Shown here: positions 53,310 through 62,092 of the stretch, piece by piece
Layout: every line of letters begins with the position of its first letter
How positions within the stretch are numbered: position 1 is the first letter of the stretch
Source of the DNA: CAWCGU01 sp963795195
GTDB lineage: Bacteria; Actinomycetota; Thermoleophilia; Solirubrobacterales; 70-9
Assembly: GCA_963795195.1 (NCBI GenBank)
Contig: CAWCGU010000006.1
Location: forward strand, 124,001 to 188,000
DNA length: 64,000 nucleotides
Direction of reading: 5' to 3'
Program-made: the position numbers and the translations under genes
The notes under the pieces: model-generated
The model's database searches: none
Seen by the model: only the letters and a program-made list of their open reading frames with translations
Told to the model about the DNA's origin: nothing

Positions 53310-54617
53310 TCAGTCGATCGCCACGTCGACTTCGTCCACGATCTCCAGCTTGCCGTTCGTGAACTGGTAGACGTCGTAGACGCCGGCCGTCGGATCGCCG
53401 TTCTCGTCGATGTCCAGCTGGCCGGAGGCACCGGTGTAGTCGATGTCCTCGCCGTTTTGGAGCGCCTCGATCGCAGCCGGCAGCTCCTCCCAGCTGTATT
53501 GCTCACCCTCGGGTGAGGTGACGTCAGAGAGAACCGCAGCCATCTCTGCCCCGTCCGTGGAACCCGCCGCCACCGCTGTCAGGTAGCAGAGGATCACGGC
53601 GTCGAACGCCTGGGCGTCGAACGTCTGCCGATCGACGTTCGCCGGCTCAGAGCTCGTGTAGAGCTCGTCAAACGCAACCGACGCGGTCTCCTCGTCCGGG
53701 AGGCCTGGCGCCGTTCCGCGCATGCCCTCGGTGGCATCCTCGCCCACATCCGCGGGCAGGCTCGACGACGCGAGCCCGTCGGTCGCGAACACGGTTGCCG
53801 GGTCCACCCCGGCGCGCACGAGCGCCGGACCCATCTTGGCGAAGGTCTCCGGGAAATCGACGATCACGGTCGCATCCGGGCTACCGCCGGCGATCTCCTG
53901 CGCCTCCGAGTCGTAGCTCGGCTGCTCGGGGTCGTACAGCAGCGCCTCGCCGTTGATGCCGATCTCGCCGCCCTTTTCCTCCCAGGCTTCGATGAACGTG
54001 CCGGACAGGCCCTCGCCATAGGCGTCGTTGCGACCCGCGACGTTGACCACCTGGCCCGCAGCGTCGCCGCCGAGCTCCTGCTCGACGTAGTTGGCAAGGG
54101 TCGGGCCCTGGAACGTGTCGGGCGGAGAGGTGCGGGCGAGCAGCCCGTCGTCGTCCAGATCGGTGATCGCCGGATCGGTGGAGGACGGTGAGATCAGCAG
54201 CACGCCATCGCGCACGGTCACCGAGCGCGACGTTGCGATCGTGTCAGCCGAGGCCCAGGCGCCCGCGATGCAGCTGGCGCCCTCGTCGACCATCTTGCGC
54301 GCGACCTGAACGGCTGCCTGTGAATTCGTCTCGTTGTTCTCAAACAACAGCTCCACAGTGTGATCGGCGCCGGATTCGTCAATCGCGGCGTTGATCTGCT
54401 CATACGCCAGCTCCGCCGCCTTCTGGCCGGGCGGGCCGTAGTCCGCCAGATCGCCGGTGAGAGGGATCGAATTCCCGATCGTCAACTCAAGCGACTCTTC
54501 GCCACCGCCACCACTGCCACCACCATCGTCACCTTCATCGTCATCGCCACAGGCGGCGAGTCCGAACGACAGGGCGAGCACGGCTGCCGCCGGCAAAACA
54601 AATCTCCACCTACTCAT
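53310..54617 (-). CDS. ABC substrate-binding lipoprotein (LivK-type)
   Basis: 435 aa. Signal peptide with lipobox LAAC at residue about 22, an acidic/Gly linker, then a type I periplasmic-binding fold (IGNSIPLTGDLADYGPPGQK; ISPSSTDPAITD; FATDGLASS). AGGAGAGAG lies just before ATG 54617; the longer frame overlaps the imuB region. Convergent to the liv operon but clearly its partner. Ligand unknown. Confidence 0.92.
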   Translation of the reverse strand: MSRWRFVLPAAAVLALSFGLAACGDDDEGDDGGGSGGGGEESLELTIGNSIPLTGDLADYGPPGQKAAELAYEQINAAIDESGADHTVELLFENNETNSQAAVQVARKMVDEGASCIAGAWASADTIATSRSVTVRDGVLLISPSSTDPAITDLDDDGLLARTSPPDTFQGPTLANYVEQELGGDAAGQVVNVAGRNDAYGEGLSGTFIEAWEEKGGEIGINGEALLYDPEQPSYDSEAQEIAGGSPDATVIVDFPETFAKMGPALVRAGVDPATVFATDGLASSSLPADVGEDATEGMRGTAPGLPDEETASVAFDELYTSSEPANVDRQTFDAQAFDAVILCYLTAVAAGSTDGAEMAAVLSDVTSPEGEQYSWEELPAAIEALQNGEDIDYTGASGQLDIDENGDPTAGVYDVYQFTNGKLEIVDEVDVAID

Positions 54618-54699
54618 ACATCTCTCTCCTTTTTGACTGCAAACGACTAACCCATACCCAAGGTGCAACGAGGCCAACTCTATTCCGCCCAGGAGATCC

Positions 54700-54728
54700 T
54701 TGACAACTCGATCGACATATACGAACAT
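54700..54728 (+). promoter_or_regulatory. imuB promoter (-35 TTGACA)
   Basis: Perfect TTGACA at 54700-54705; a weak -10 (GAACAT, 54723-54728) lies 17 bp on. A start about 7 nt later would be at the imuB ATG, suggesting a leaderless transcript. The -10 lies inside the SOS box. Confidence 0.6.
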
Positions 54729-54735
54729 GTGTTCG
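54722..54735. promoter_or_regulatory. SOS (LexA) box of the mutasome operon
   Basis: CGAACATGTGTTCG fits the Gram-positive LexA consensus CGAAC-N4-GTTCG in both arms. It overlaps the putative -10 and abuts ATG 54736. Confidence 0.9.
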
Positions 54736-56007
54736 ATGACCGTCGTCTCTGTGTCCATCCCCCGTTTTGCGCTCCTCGCCGCCGCCGGCAGCCGCCAGGA
54801 GCTCCTTTCCCGGCCTGTCGCGATCGCCCCGGAGCCGGGTGGCGAGGGAGCCGTCGGCGTCGTCTCGGGACCCGCGGAAGCATTCGGGATCAGGGCGGGA
54901 ATGCGGCTTGGCGAGGCGCTCGCCCGCTGTCCCGAGCTGGTGCTGATACCCGCCGACCCCGAGCGGGCCGAGGCCGTCTGGGAAAAGCTCTTGCGCAGGC
55001 TCGAGGGAATCGGCGCCGCAGTCGAGTCCGAGCGGTCAGGCGAAGCCTTCTTCGAGGCAGACGGCCTTCGCGGCCTCTGGGGCGGTCAGAGCCTGGGGTC
55101 GGGCAGAGTCGCCCAGGAAATGGCCGACGGCCGAGTGATCGCGAAGGCACGGCGGGCACTCGGCACCCCGGCGCGCCTGGGCGCCGGGCCGACGCGCTTC
55201 TGCGCCTACGCGGCGGTACTGCGGGCCGGCGCCCGGGGCAACGGGGACGGCCGGCGCGGTCGCGGCGGGCCGGTGATCGTTCCGGCGGGCTCCGAGCGCG
55301 CCTTCCTCGCCCCGCTGGAGGTGACGGTGCTGCGCGAGCGCCTGCCGGCCCCGGCGCGGCTGGCCGACGATCTGCCGACGGCGCTGGAGCGGCTCGGCGT
55401 GCGCACCCTCGGCGAGCTGGCAGCGCTACCCGGGGCCGCGGTCGCCGACCGCTTCGGTGCGGCCGGCCTGCGAGCCCTCGCCCTGGCCAGCGGCGAGGAT
55501 GAGCCGCTACGGCCCCGCCAGCCCAACGAGGATCTGGTCGAGCGTCTCGAGCTGCCCGATTCGGCCTACGGCTCACAGCTCGATCGGGCCCTCGAGCTGC
55601 TCGTCGACCGCCTGCTCGCCCGGCGCGACCGCAATGGGCGCTCGTTTCGGCGACTGCGGCTGGAAGCGAGGCTGGCCGCGGGGGGTGCCTGGCGCAGCGA
55701 GGCGACGATGCGGCAGGCCAGCGTCGATCCACTGCGGCTGCGGCTGGCCTTGGCGCCCAAGCTCAGCGAGCTGCCGGCGCCGGCGGCGACCTTGGGTTTG
55801 CGGGTGCTGTCGTTCGGGCCCGCCTCCCACGAGCAGCCGACGCTGATGCGATCCGACCGCGAGCGGCGGCGCGAGCTGCTTGGTGAGGCCGTCAGGCATG
55901 CGCGTGCGGTGGGCGGGCGGGACGCTGTCTTGCGGGTGCTCGAGGTCGACCCCACATCCCGCGTACCCGAGCGCCGCGTGGTCCTGACCCCGTTCCCGGA
56001 GTCCTAG
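54736..56007 (+). CDS. imuB: ImuB, catalytically inactive Y-family polymerase-like protein
   Basis: 423 aa. Y-family fold, but the metal-binding acids are not kept: the N-terminal MDxD region reads VSVSIPRFAL and the second site reads SGEAFFEADG. ImuB instead links DnaE2 to the beta clamp during mutagenic repair. ATG 54736 was preferred over two upstream ATGs because the SOS box and -10 cover those. First gene of the SOS operon; imuA is not seen nearby. Confidence 0.9.
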   Translation: MTVVSVSIPRFALLAAAGSRQELLSRPVAIAPEPGGEGAVGVVSGPAEAFGIRAGMRLGEALARCPELVLIPADPERAEAVWEKLLRRLEGIGAAVESERSGEAFFEADGLRGLWGGQSLGSGRVAQEMADGRVIAKARRALGTPARLGAGPTRFCAYAAVLRAGARGNGDGRRGRGGPVIVPAGSERAFLAPLEVTVLRERLPAPARLADDLPTALERLGVRTLGELAALPGAAVADRFGAAGLRALALASGEDEPLRPRQPNEDLVERLELPDSAYGSQLDRALELLVDRLLARRDRNGRSFRRLRLEARLAAGGAWRSEATMRQASVDPLRLRLALAPKLSELPAPAATLGLRVLSFGPASHEQPTLMRSDRERRRELLGEAVRHARAVGGRDAVLRVLEVDPTSRVPERRVVLTPFPES

Positions 56008-56011
56008 CAGG

Positions 56012-56275
56012 ATGCCCGGCAACGGCGAGGGATCTGCCGCAAGCATCTACTGGCCACAGCCCGTGGAGGTCGAAGCCGACGCGGATGGAGTGCCGCAGAG
56101 CGTCGAGCAGGTGGGGGTAGAGGCGATCCGCGAGCAGTGGCTGGTCGAGGACCAGTGGTGGACGCCGCGGCCGCTGAGCCGGCGCTACTTCGACCTGGTG
56201 CTGACCGGAGGGCGCTGCATGGTCGTCTTCTGCGAGCCGTTCCCCGGCGGCCGCTGGTACAGCCAGCGCGCATGA
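56012..56275 (+). CDS. DUF6504-like small mutasome protein
   Basis: 87 aa, with IREQWLVEDQWWTPRPLSRRYF and LVLTGGRCMVVFCEP. Proteins of this type lie between imuB and dnaE2 in many actinobacteria and are probably part of the mutasome; the exact role is unknown. Starts 4 bp after the imuB stop. Confidence 0.82.
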   Translation: MPGNGEGSAASIYWPQPVEVEADADGVPQSVEQVGVEAIREQWLVEDQWWTPRPLSRRYFDLVLTGGRCMVVFCEPFPGGRWYSQRA

Positions 56276-56289
56276 ACACCCCCAACGCA

Positions 56290-56337
56290 CCGAACGTCCC
56301 GCAGTACACCCTATGGGGGGTCAGTTGGGACGTTCGG
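56290..56337. promoter_or_regulatory. Long-range hairpin before dnaE2
   Basis: CCGAACGTCCC pairs perfectly with GGGACGTTCGG across a 26-nt loop, ending 8 nt before the dnaE2 ATG. It would hide the ribosome site, so it may control dnaE2 translation. It does not match a LexA box. Confidence 0.5.
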
Positions 56338-56345
56338 CGGGATTT

Positions 56346-59300
56346 ATGAGCTACGCCGAGCTGCATGCCCATTCAGCGTTCTCCTTTGGCGACGGCGCCT
56401 CTTCGCCGCAGGAGCTGGCGGAGGCTGCCGCCGCTCGCGGCTACGAGGCGATGGCGATCACCGACCACGACGGTGTCTGGGGTGCGATGGAGTTCGCCCA
56501 GGCCTGCGAGCCACTGGGCGTGCGAGCGATCGTCGGCGCTGAACTGACCGTGCACTCCGGGCTGAAGCGACAAGTGAATCCTTCAAACGACGGCGAGCCG
56601 TCGCTGATCGAGGGCGAGCTGCCGAACTGCCCGCCCGGGTGCTTCCACCTGACGCTGCTGGTCGCAAACGGGACCGGCTGGAGCAACCTCTGCCGGCTGC
56701 TGACCGCCGCCCATAGCGACACGCGTCCCAAACCCGGGCGCGAGCCCCTCCCCCCCGTCGTCTCGCTCGGCCGGCTGGAACAGCACAGCGACGGCCTCGT
56801 CTGCCTTTCCGGCTGCGCGGCTCACGGGGCGCCGCCACGGCTCTTCCCGCGTCTGCTCGCCGCCTTCGGCCGCGACGACTTCCGGGTCGAGCTGCAGCGC
56901 CCCTTCTGGCGCGACGACAACGCCCGTAACCGCCGCCTTGCCGAGCAGGCAAGGCAGCTGGGTGTTCCCATCGTCGCCACGGGGAACGTGCACATGCACG
57001 AGCGCTCGCGCGCCGCCCTGCAGGACACGCTTGTCGCCACCAGGCTCGGGCTCACGCTCGAGGAGTCCGAGCCGCAGCGCCGCGGCAACTCATCGGCCTA
57101 CCTCGCCTCACCGGAGCAGATGGCTGCACGCTTTAGCAAGTACCCGGACGCAGTCACGGAGACGACAGAGCTCGCCGAGCGGCTGCGCTTCGACCTCTGC
57201 AGGGAACTCGCCTACCGCTACCCGGGCTCGGAGGACCCGGGGGCCGACAGGGCACTGTCGGAGATCTGCCGGACGCGGCTGGAACACCGCTACTCGGGGC
57301 TTCCGGAACACGGAGAGGCGTCGCGACGGCTCGAGCAGGAGCTGGGAGTGATCCACGGGCTGCGGCTCTCGGGCTTCTTCCTGCTTCACCACGACATCCT
57401 CGAGCTCGCCCGCGAGGTGGCGATCGAGGTCCGGGGGCGAAATTCGGCACGGATGCTGTTGCCGCCGGGGCGCGGGCGCGGCTCGAGCGTCAGCTCGATC
57501 GTCTGCTACCTGACCGGGCTCTCACACATCGATCCCGTCAAGGGCGGGCTCTTTCTCGGTCGCTTCCTCAACGAGGAGATCACCGAGGCCCCGGACATCG
57601 ACCTCGACTTCCCGCGCGACATCCGCGAGCGGCTGATTCCACGCATCCACCGCCGCTACGGCAACGAGCGCTCGGCATTGGTCGCCGCCTTCGCCTGTTA
57701 CCGCTCGAAGGCCGGGGTGCGCGACTTCGGCAAGGCGCTGGGATTGCCGGCGGGAGAGATCGAGCGCGTCGCTCGCACTGTCGACGTTCACGCCCGCCCT
57801 GACCACGAGGTCGAGACGGTCGGGCTGCACGACGCCCACGACTGGGTGTTGCCGCCGCGCCGCGGCGGGCTCGAGCGCGACCTCGCCGAGGTGCTCGGGG
57901 AAAGCCGGGCGCGCTCGCCACGCTGGCGGGCGCTGGTACGGCTGGTCCAGGAGTCATGGGGTCTGCCCAGGCACGCCTCTCAGCATCCCGGCGGGATGAT
58001 CCTCTCGACGCGGCCGCTGATCGACATCTGCCCAGTGCAGCCGGCCTCGATGGCCGGCAGGCAGATTTCCCAGTGGGACAAGGACTCCTGCGCGGACGCA
58101 GGGTTCCTGAAGATCGACCTGCTGGGGCTGGGGATGCTGTCGGCCGTCGAGCGGGCCGTGGATGAGATCGCACGCACTCGCAACGAGCGCATCGACCTCT
58201 CGCGGATCCCGCTGGACGACCCGCGGGTTTACGACACGATCCAGCGGGCGGACACGACCGGCGTTTTCCAGATCGAGAGCCGCGCGCAGATGCAGATGCT
58301 GACGCGGACGCTGCCCGAGTCGCTCGACGACATCACGGTGCAGGTGGCGCTGGTGAGGCCCGGCCCGATCCAGGGCGGCGCAGTCAATCCGTACATCCAG
58401 CGCAAGGAGCGGCTGCGTCAGGACCCGGGCTACGAGGTCCCCTACGAGCACCCCTCGCTGGAGCCGATCCTGCGCGACACACTCGGCACGATCGTCTTCC
58501 AGGAGCAGGTGATCCAGGTTGCGATGGCGCTGGCCGGCTTCAGTGCCGGTGAGGCAGAGGGCCTGAGGCGAGCGATGAGCCGCAAGCGCTCCGAGGCGGC
58601 GATCCTCGCCTACCGCGAGCGCTTCATCTCGGGGGCTCAGGACCGCGGCGTCGAACTCGCGGTTGCCGAGCGGGTCTTCGAGCAGGTCAAGGGCTTCTCC
58701 GGCTTCGGCTTCCCCAAGGCCCACGCCGCCGCCTTCGGCCTGCTTGCCTACCAATCGACCTGGCTGCGGGTCCATTACTACCCCGAACTGCTCGCCTCGC
58801 TGCTCAACGAACAGCCGATGGGCTTCTATCCGCCGGATCCTCTGGTCCACGATGCGCAACGGCGCGGGTTGATCATTCTTCCCCCCGACGTCAATCACAG
58901 CCTCGTCGAATGCCGCGTTGAGCCTGGCTCATCTCACCTTGCCGGGGCGGTGAATGGGCAGTCTTTTCCGGTTCGGATTGGGTTGGGTTACGTGGACGGG
59001 GTGCGTGACGATGAGATGGAGAAGGTGGTTGCGGAGCGGGAACGTGTTGGTCCGTACGCAGATCTGGGAGAGCTGGCGTCGCGGTCCGGGGTCAGTCGCG
59101 ATGCACTTCAGAAGCTGGCGTGGTCCGGCGCCTGCTCGGGACTCGAGGGGAACGTCGCGGAAGTCTGCGGGGATTCGCGACGGCGAGCCCTGTGGCGTAG
59201 CGGCGTTGCTCGGGGGGCCAAGCGGGTTCGGGGCGGGGAGCAGCTGGCGCTGCCGTTGGATGTGAACGCGGCGCCTTCGTTGCGGGAGCTCAGTGATTGG

Positions 59301-59876
59301 GATGTGGTGGTTGCCGACTATGAGTCGACGGGAATGTCGATTGGGAAGCATGCGATGGAGCTGATTCGGCCCAGCCTCGAGGCTGGGTATCTGAGCAGTG
59401 CCGAGCTTGGCGGCGGGCGTCATGGTGAAAGCGTGAGGGTGGCGGGGCTGGTGACCGCGAAGCAGCGGCCGGCCACCGCGAAGGGGATCACGTTCATGAC
59501 GCTCGAGGACGAGTTCGGGACGATCAACCTGATCGTGCCCCGGCCCGTCTACGAGCGCCACCGGCTGGCCGTGCGGACGGCGCCGATGGTGCGCGCACGC
59601 GGCCGCCTGGAGCTGCATGGGGTCAACGTCAACGTGCTGGTCTCCGAGCTGCACCAGCTTCAGCGGCCCGACCTGCCGCTTGCTGATGTGCGCGCGATCG
59701 AACCGCCCAGAGAACGTGAAACCGAGCGTGAGGCTGGCCGCGAAACTGAAGAATTGCAGGTGAAACGTGTCGCCGCGGCTGGGTTACATAACCCAGAGAC
59801 GGGTATTAACCCCTCATTGGCCGAACTCACTGTCGCCCTACCGAAGGGCCACAGCTTCGGCCGCCGGGGGCGCTGA
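56346..59876 (+). CDS. dnaE2: Error-prone DNA polymerase III alpha subunit
   Basis: 1176 aa. PHP domain (ELHAHSAFSFGDG, ITDHDGVWG), C-family polymerase core with PDIDLDFPRDIRERL, helix-hairpin segment SGFGFPKAHAAAFG, and a C-terminal OB domain (VRVAGLVTAKQRPATAKG). Shorter than DnaE1, as expected for DnaE2, which does SOS-induced translesion synthesis with ImuB. The stretch 58930-59450 has more G/T-ending codons than the rest. A 55-residue basic/acidic tail ends the protein. Confidence 0.95.
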   Translation: MSYAELHAHSAFSFGDGASSPQELAEAAAARGYEAMAITDHDGVWGAMEFAQACEPLGVRAIVGAELTVHSGLKRQVNPSNDGEPSLIEGELPNCPPGCFHLTLLVANGTGWSNLCRLLTAAHSDTRPKPGREPLPPVVSLGRLEQHSDGLVCLSGCAAHGAPPRLFPRLLAAFGRDDFRVELQRPFWRDDNARNRRLAEQARQLGVPIVATGNVHMHERSRAALQDTLVATRLGLTLEESEPQRRGNSSAYLASPEQMAARFSKYPDAVTETTELAERLRFDLCRELAYRYPGSEDPGADRALSEICRTRLEHRYSGLPEHGEASRRLEQELGVIHGLRLSGFFLLHHDILELAREVAIEVRGRNSARMLLPPGRGRGSSVSSIVCYLTGLSHIDPVKGGLFLGRFLNEEITEAPDIDLDFPRDIRERLIPRIHRRYGNERSALVAAFACYRSKAGVRDFGKALGLPAGEIERVARTVDVHARPDHEVETVGLHDAHDWVLPPRRGGLERDLAEVLGESRARSPRWRALVRLVQESWGLPRHASQHPGGMILSTRPLIDICPVQPASMAGRQISQWDKDSCADAGFLKIDLLGLGMLSAVERAVDEIARTRNERIDLSRIPLDDPRVYDTIQRADTTGVFQIESRAQMQMLTRTLPESLDDITVQVALVRPGPIQGGAVNPYIQRKERLRQDPGYEVPYEHPSLEPILRDTLGTIVFQEQVIQVAMALAGFSAGEAEGLRRAMSRKRSEAAILAYRERFISGAQDRGVELAVAERVFEQVKGFSGFGFPKAHAAAFGLLAYQSTWLRVHYYPELLASLLNEQPMGFYPPDPLVHDAQRRGLIILPPDVNHSLVECRVEPGSSHLAGAVNGQSFPVRIGLGYVDGVRDDEMEKVVAERERVGPYADLGELASRSGVSRDALQKLAWSGACSGLEGNVAEVCGDSRRRALWRSGVARGAKRVRGGEQLALPLDVNAAPSLRELSDWDVVVADYESTGMSIGKHAMELIRPSLEAGYLSSAELGGGRHGESVRVAGLVTAKQRPATAKGITFMTLEDEFGTINLIVPRPVYERHRLAVRTAPMVRARGRLELHGVNVNVLVSELHQLQRPDLPLADVRAIEPPRERETEREAGRETEELQVKRVAAAGLHNPETGINPSLAELTVALPKGHSFGRRGR

Positions 59877-59903
59877 TCAGGTGCCCGCTGCAACATCGAT
59901 TGC

Positions 59904-59917
59904 AGAACATACGTTCC
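59904..59917. promoter_or_regulatory. SOS-like site after dnaE2
   Basis: AGAACATACGTTCC keeps the GAAC-N4-GTTC half-sites of the LexA box but not the outer C/G pair. It lies about 30 bp before the small frame at 59947. Confidence 0.5.
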
Positions 59918-59946
59918 GTCCGAGACAAAACGTAGCTTCCCCCCAG

Positions 59947-60168
59947 ATGAGAGAAATCAAGCGACATGTGATGGCGCGCCTGGCAGGCGGGATCGACCTT
60001 GTTATCGACTTCGCAACGCTTGGCGAGTACGGGCTGGAGCCCGTCGCCACTCTCGATGCCGGCTGCGAGGGACCCGGTCAGACGACCGGTTGGGAGGCCC
60101 TCGCGCCGGCTCGCCGAGGGCGGTGCGACGCGGCCAGTAGCTCGACCACTTCGCTCACCCTCAGCTGA
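59947..60168 (+). CDS. Possible 73-aa protein, function unknown
   Basis: An ATG-started frame (MREIKRHVMARLAGGIDLVI, then DFATLGEYGLEPV) with GC-ending codons and an upstream SOS-like site. The second half is low-complexity Ser/Arg-rich. I do not recognise a family; it may be a real SOS gene or a remnant. Confidence 0.4.
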   Translation: MREIKRHVMARLAGGIDLVIDFATLGEYGLEPVATLDAGCEGPGQTTGWEALAPARRGRCDAASSSTTSLTLS

Positions 60169-60240
60169 CGGCCGACAGCCGGCGCTCAGCTGCGGCGTCA
60201 GCTCGCGCGGCGGCGGCGGCCAGTGAGAAGCGGGACGCCG

Positions 60241-60636
60241 CTAACGGTTACGACGCTCGCGTCGGCGCGCAGCGTCCGCTTCGCGCGACTCGCGGCTTCG
60301 TGGCTCGCCCGCTGCCCTGGAAGAGCGGCCTTGCCCCCCGGGCCGCGAGCTTCCACTCGAGGGCGCGGCGGCGCTCGGCGCAGATACGTGGTCGGCGATG
60401 AAGCGATCGTAGCCGAACAGCAGCAGCATGACCCCGATGATCGCCCCGGGCAACCCGCCCAGATCGAATGCCTCGTTGTCGCCGATCCCGAGCAGCTCGG
60501 TGAAGATCAGGAAGCCGACGAGCGAACCGGCGATGCCGAGCCCGATCGTCATCAGAACACCCATGTTCTGCTTGCCGGGCAGCAGCGCGCGGCCGAGGAA
60601 TCCCGCCGCCACACCCAGTATCGCTGCACCGATCAC
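60241..60636 (-). CDS. GlsB/YeaQ/YmgE-family membrane protein with basic tail
   Basis: 131 aa. Three TM segments with GAAILGVAAGFLGRALLPGK and TIGLGIAGSLVGFL, typical of the transglycosylase-associated GlsB family (about 85 residues), then a 45-residue Ser/Arg-rich cytoplasmic tail. GTG 60636, just after the M28 stop, was chosen; the longer frame overlaps the M28 gene. Function unknown. Confidence 0.83.
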   Translation of the reverse strand: MIGAAILGVAAGFLGRALLPGKQNMGVLMTIGLGIAGSLVGFLIFTELLGIGDNEAFDLGGLPGAIIGVMLLLFGYDRFIADHVSAPSAAAPSSGSSRPGGQGRSSRAAGEPRSRESREADAARRRERRNR

Positions 60637-60646
60637 GCGCCCAAAC

Positions 60647-61834
60647 CTACCCCAAGTCGGCCTCACCGCGGTCAGCAGCGGCGAGCAGTTCGCGTCCAGC
60701 CTCCAAAGCCGAGCCGATGTTCGCGGGGTCGAGGTTGGCCGGAGTGTCGCTGGGCCGGTGGTAATTGGGGATGACTCCGCCGTCACCCGCGACGAAGGTG
60801 ATAGCACGGCCACCTCGGGCCATCACCGCGGTCGTGTCGTAGGTGAGCCCGATCGGGCCATCCGCCGGCGCCAAGCCGATGTCGGGCCGGTCGCGCGCGA
60901 TTCGCCCCGCGATTTCCAGCAGCGCCGGGTCGGCGTCCCACTTCTGGACAATGCCCTCGCGCCGGATGAAGCGCAGGGTGCCCGGTCCGCCGACGCTGTC
61001 GAAGTTGACGAAAAGCCAGCCGTCGGTGTCGTTCTCCCGCAGGAACGCCTGCGCCCCGAGCAACCCTGACTCTTCGCAGCCACAGATCAGCAGGACAACG
61101 CGTGTCGATGCCAGAGGCCGCTGAACGAGTTCGACCGCGAGGCGCGAGGTGACCGCTATCCCCGAGGCGTTGTCATTGGCGCCTGGGACGTCGACCCCCC
61201 TGAGTTCGCGTTCGAGCAGCAGCGCCAGGTTGGCCACGGCGGTCATGCGTGCCACCGAGACCAGGCGCCGCCCGATGCGATTGCGGCCGAGGAGCGGCTC
61301 GGCAGCGCCGATCAGGATCGAAGCGGCTTGGACCGTGATGATCCTGCTGAGGTGACGATTCAGCGCAGCATGAAAGAGCAGACCGCTTCGCGACGTGTCG
61401 AGGTGGGAGACGAGGCAGAGGGTCCGCTCCGGCCGTCGGCGAGGCTCAATGGTGGCGACAACGTTCTGGCTGCAGCGACGCGAAAGCAACCTCGAAAGAG
61501 GCGTATGGACGAGCCCGCCTTCGCTGCTCAAGGCCAGGGCTGCTGCCGCGGCGAGTGCGAAGCGCAGGCGCGGGTGCCGGGGTAAAACCGCGCACAACGC
61601 GGTTGCGGCGAGGATCAGCCCGTACGGCTGGCTGAAGCTTGAATAGCCAGAGAAGGGCTCGAGGCGGGCCTCCACCCCACGCTGCCCCAACTCGGAACGC
61701 ATCAGTTCGGCGGCGATCGCCTCGGCGCGGCCTGTAGGTCGCCGCGGGCCAACTTCCTCGGCGAGCGCCTCAATCCACTCGAGCGCTTGATCGAGACCCG
61801 GATCGGCGTCAACAGTCGTCGCCTCGGGCGGCAT
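60647..61834 (-). CDS. M28-family zinc metallopeptidase
   Basis: 395 aa. Zinc ligands are in SHLDTS (His), GANDNASG (Asp), GCEESGLLGA (Glu-Glu), NFDSVGG (Asp) and NYHRPSDT (His), as in aminopeptidases of clan MH. Two hydrophobic segments near residues 70-105 suggest membrane association. No signal peptide. Substrate unknown. Confidence 0.9.
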   Translation of the reverse strand: MPPEATTVDADPGLDQALEWIEALAEEVGPRRPTGRAEAIAAELMRSELGQRGVEARLEPFSGYSSFSQPYGLILAATALCAVLPRHPRLRFALAAAAALALSSEGGLVHTPLSRLLSRRCSQNVVATIEPRRRPERTLCLVSHLDTSRSGLLFHAALNRHLSRIITVQAASILIGAAEPLLGRNRIGRRLVSVARMTAVANLALLLERELRGVDVPGANDNASGIAVTSRLAVELVQRPLASTRVVLLICGCEESGLLGAQAFLRENDTDGWLFVNFDSVGGPGTLRFIRREGIVQKWDADPALLEIAGRIARDRPDIGLAPADGPIGLTYDTTAVMARGGRAITFVAGDGGVIPNYHRPSDTPANLDPANIGSALEAGRELLAAADRGEADLG

Positions 61835-61860
61835 CGGGTGATCCTAATCACCCTTCGTCC

Positions 61861-61890
61861 AAAAGAAAGGGCCGCCCCGAAGGACGGCCC
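61861..61890 (-). terminator. Rho-independent terminator of the rRNA operon
   Basis: Minus strand: GGGCCGTCC-TTCG-GGGCGGCCC followed by TTTCTTTT, with one mismatch in the stem. It sits about 10 bp after the 5S gene. Confidence 0.9.
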
Positions 61891-61900
61891 TCAATCTAAG

Positions 61901-62014
61901 ACCGGCGGCGACCTACTCTCCCAGGAGGTTGCCCTCCAAGTACCATCGGCGCAGAGAGGCTTAACGGCTCTGTTCGGAATGGGAAGAGGTGTTTCCCTCT
62001 CGCTATAGCCACCG
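61901..62014 (-). rRNA. rrf: 5S ribosomal RNA
   Basis: About 114 nt. The minus strand contains GGGAAACACCTCTTCCCATT, CCGAACAGAGCCGTTAAGCC and GGGAGAGTAGGTCGCCGCC, all diagnostic for 5S rRNA. Ends are set by the terminal helix and may be off by a few bases. Confidence 0.95.
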
Positions 62015-62092
62015 AAATTCAACGAGACCGCAGGGCCTCGACGAGGCTTGAAAACTGCACAAGAACTGCCGCAAGTAATAAAGAATCCGTCA

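Larger units (their letters stand above)
59877..60240. other. Intergenic after dnaE2, with possible small gene
   Basis: Apart from the SOS-like site and the small frame listed separately, nothing clear is seen. The last 70 bp are Arg-codon-like GC-rich sequence without motif. Confidence 0.4.

Noticed and set aside
54700..54735. Upstream ATG starts (54727) or earlier for imuB
   Set aside because: They fall inside the -10/SOS box, and the Y-family region begins at VVSVSIPRF right after ATG 54736.
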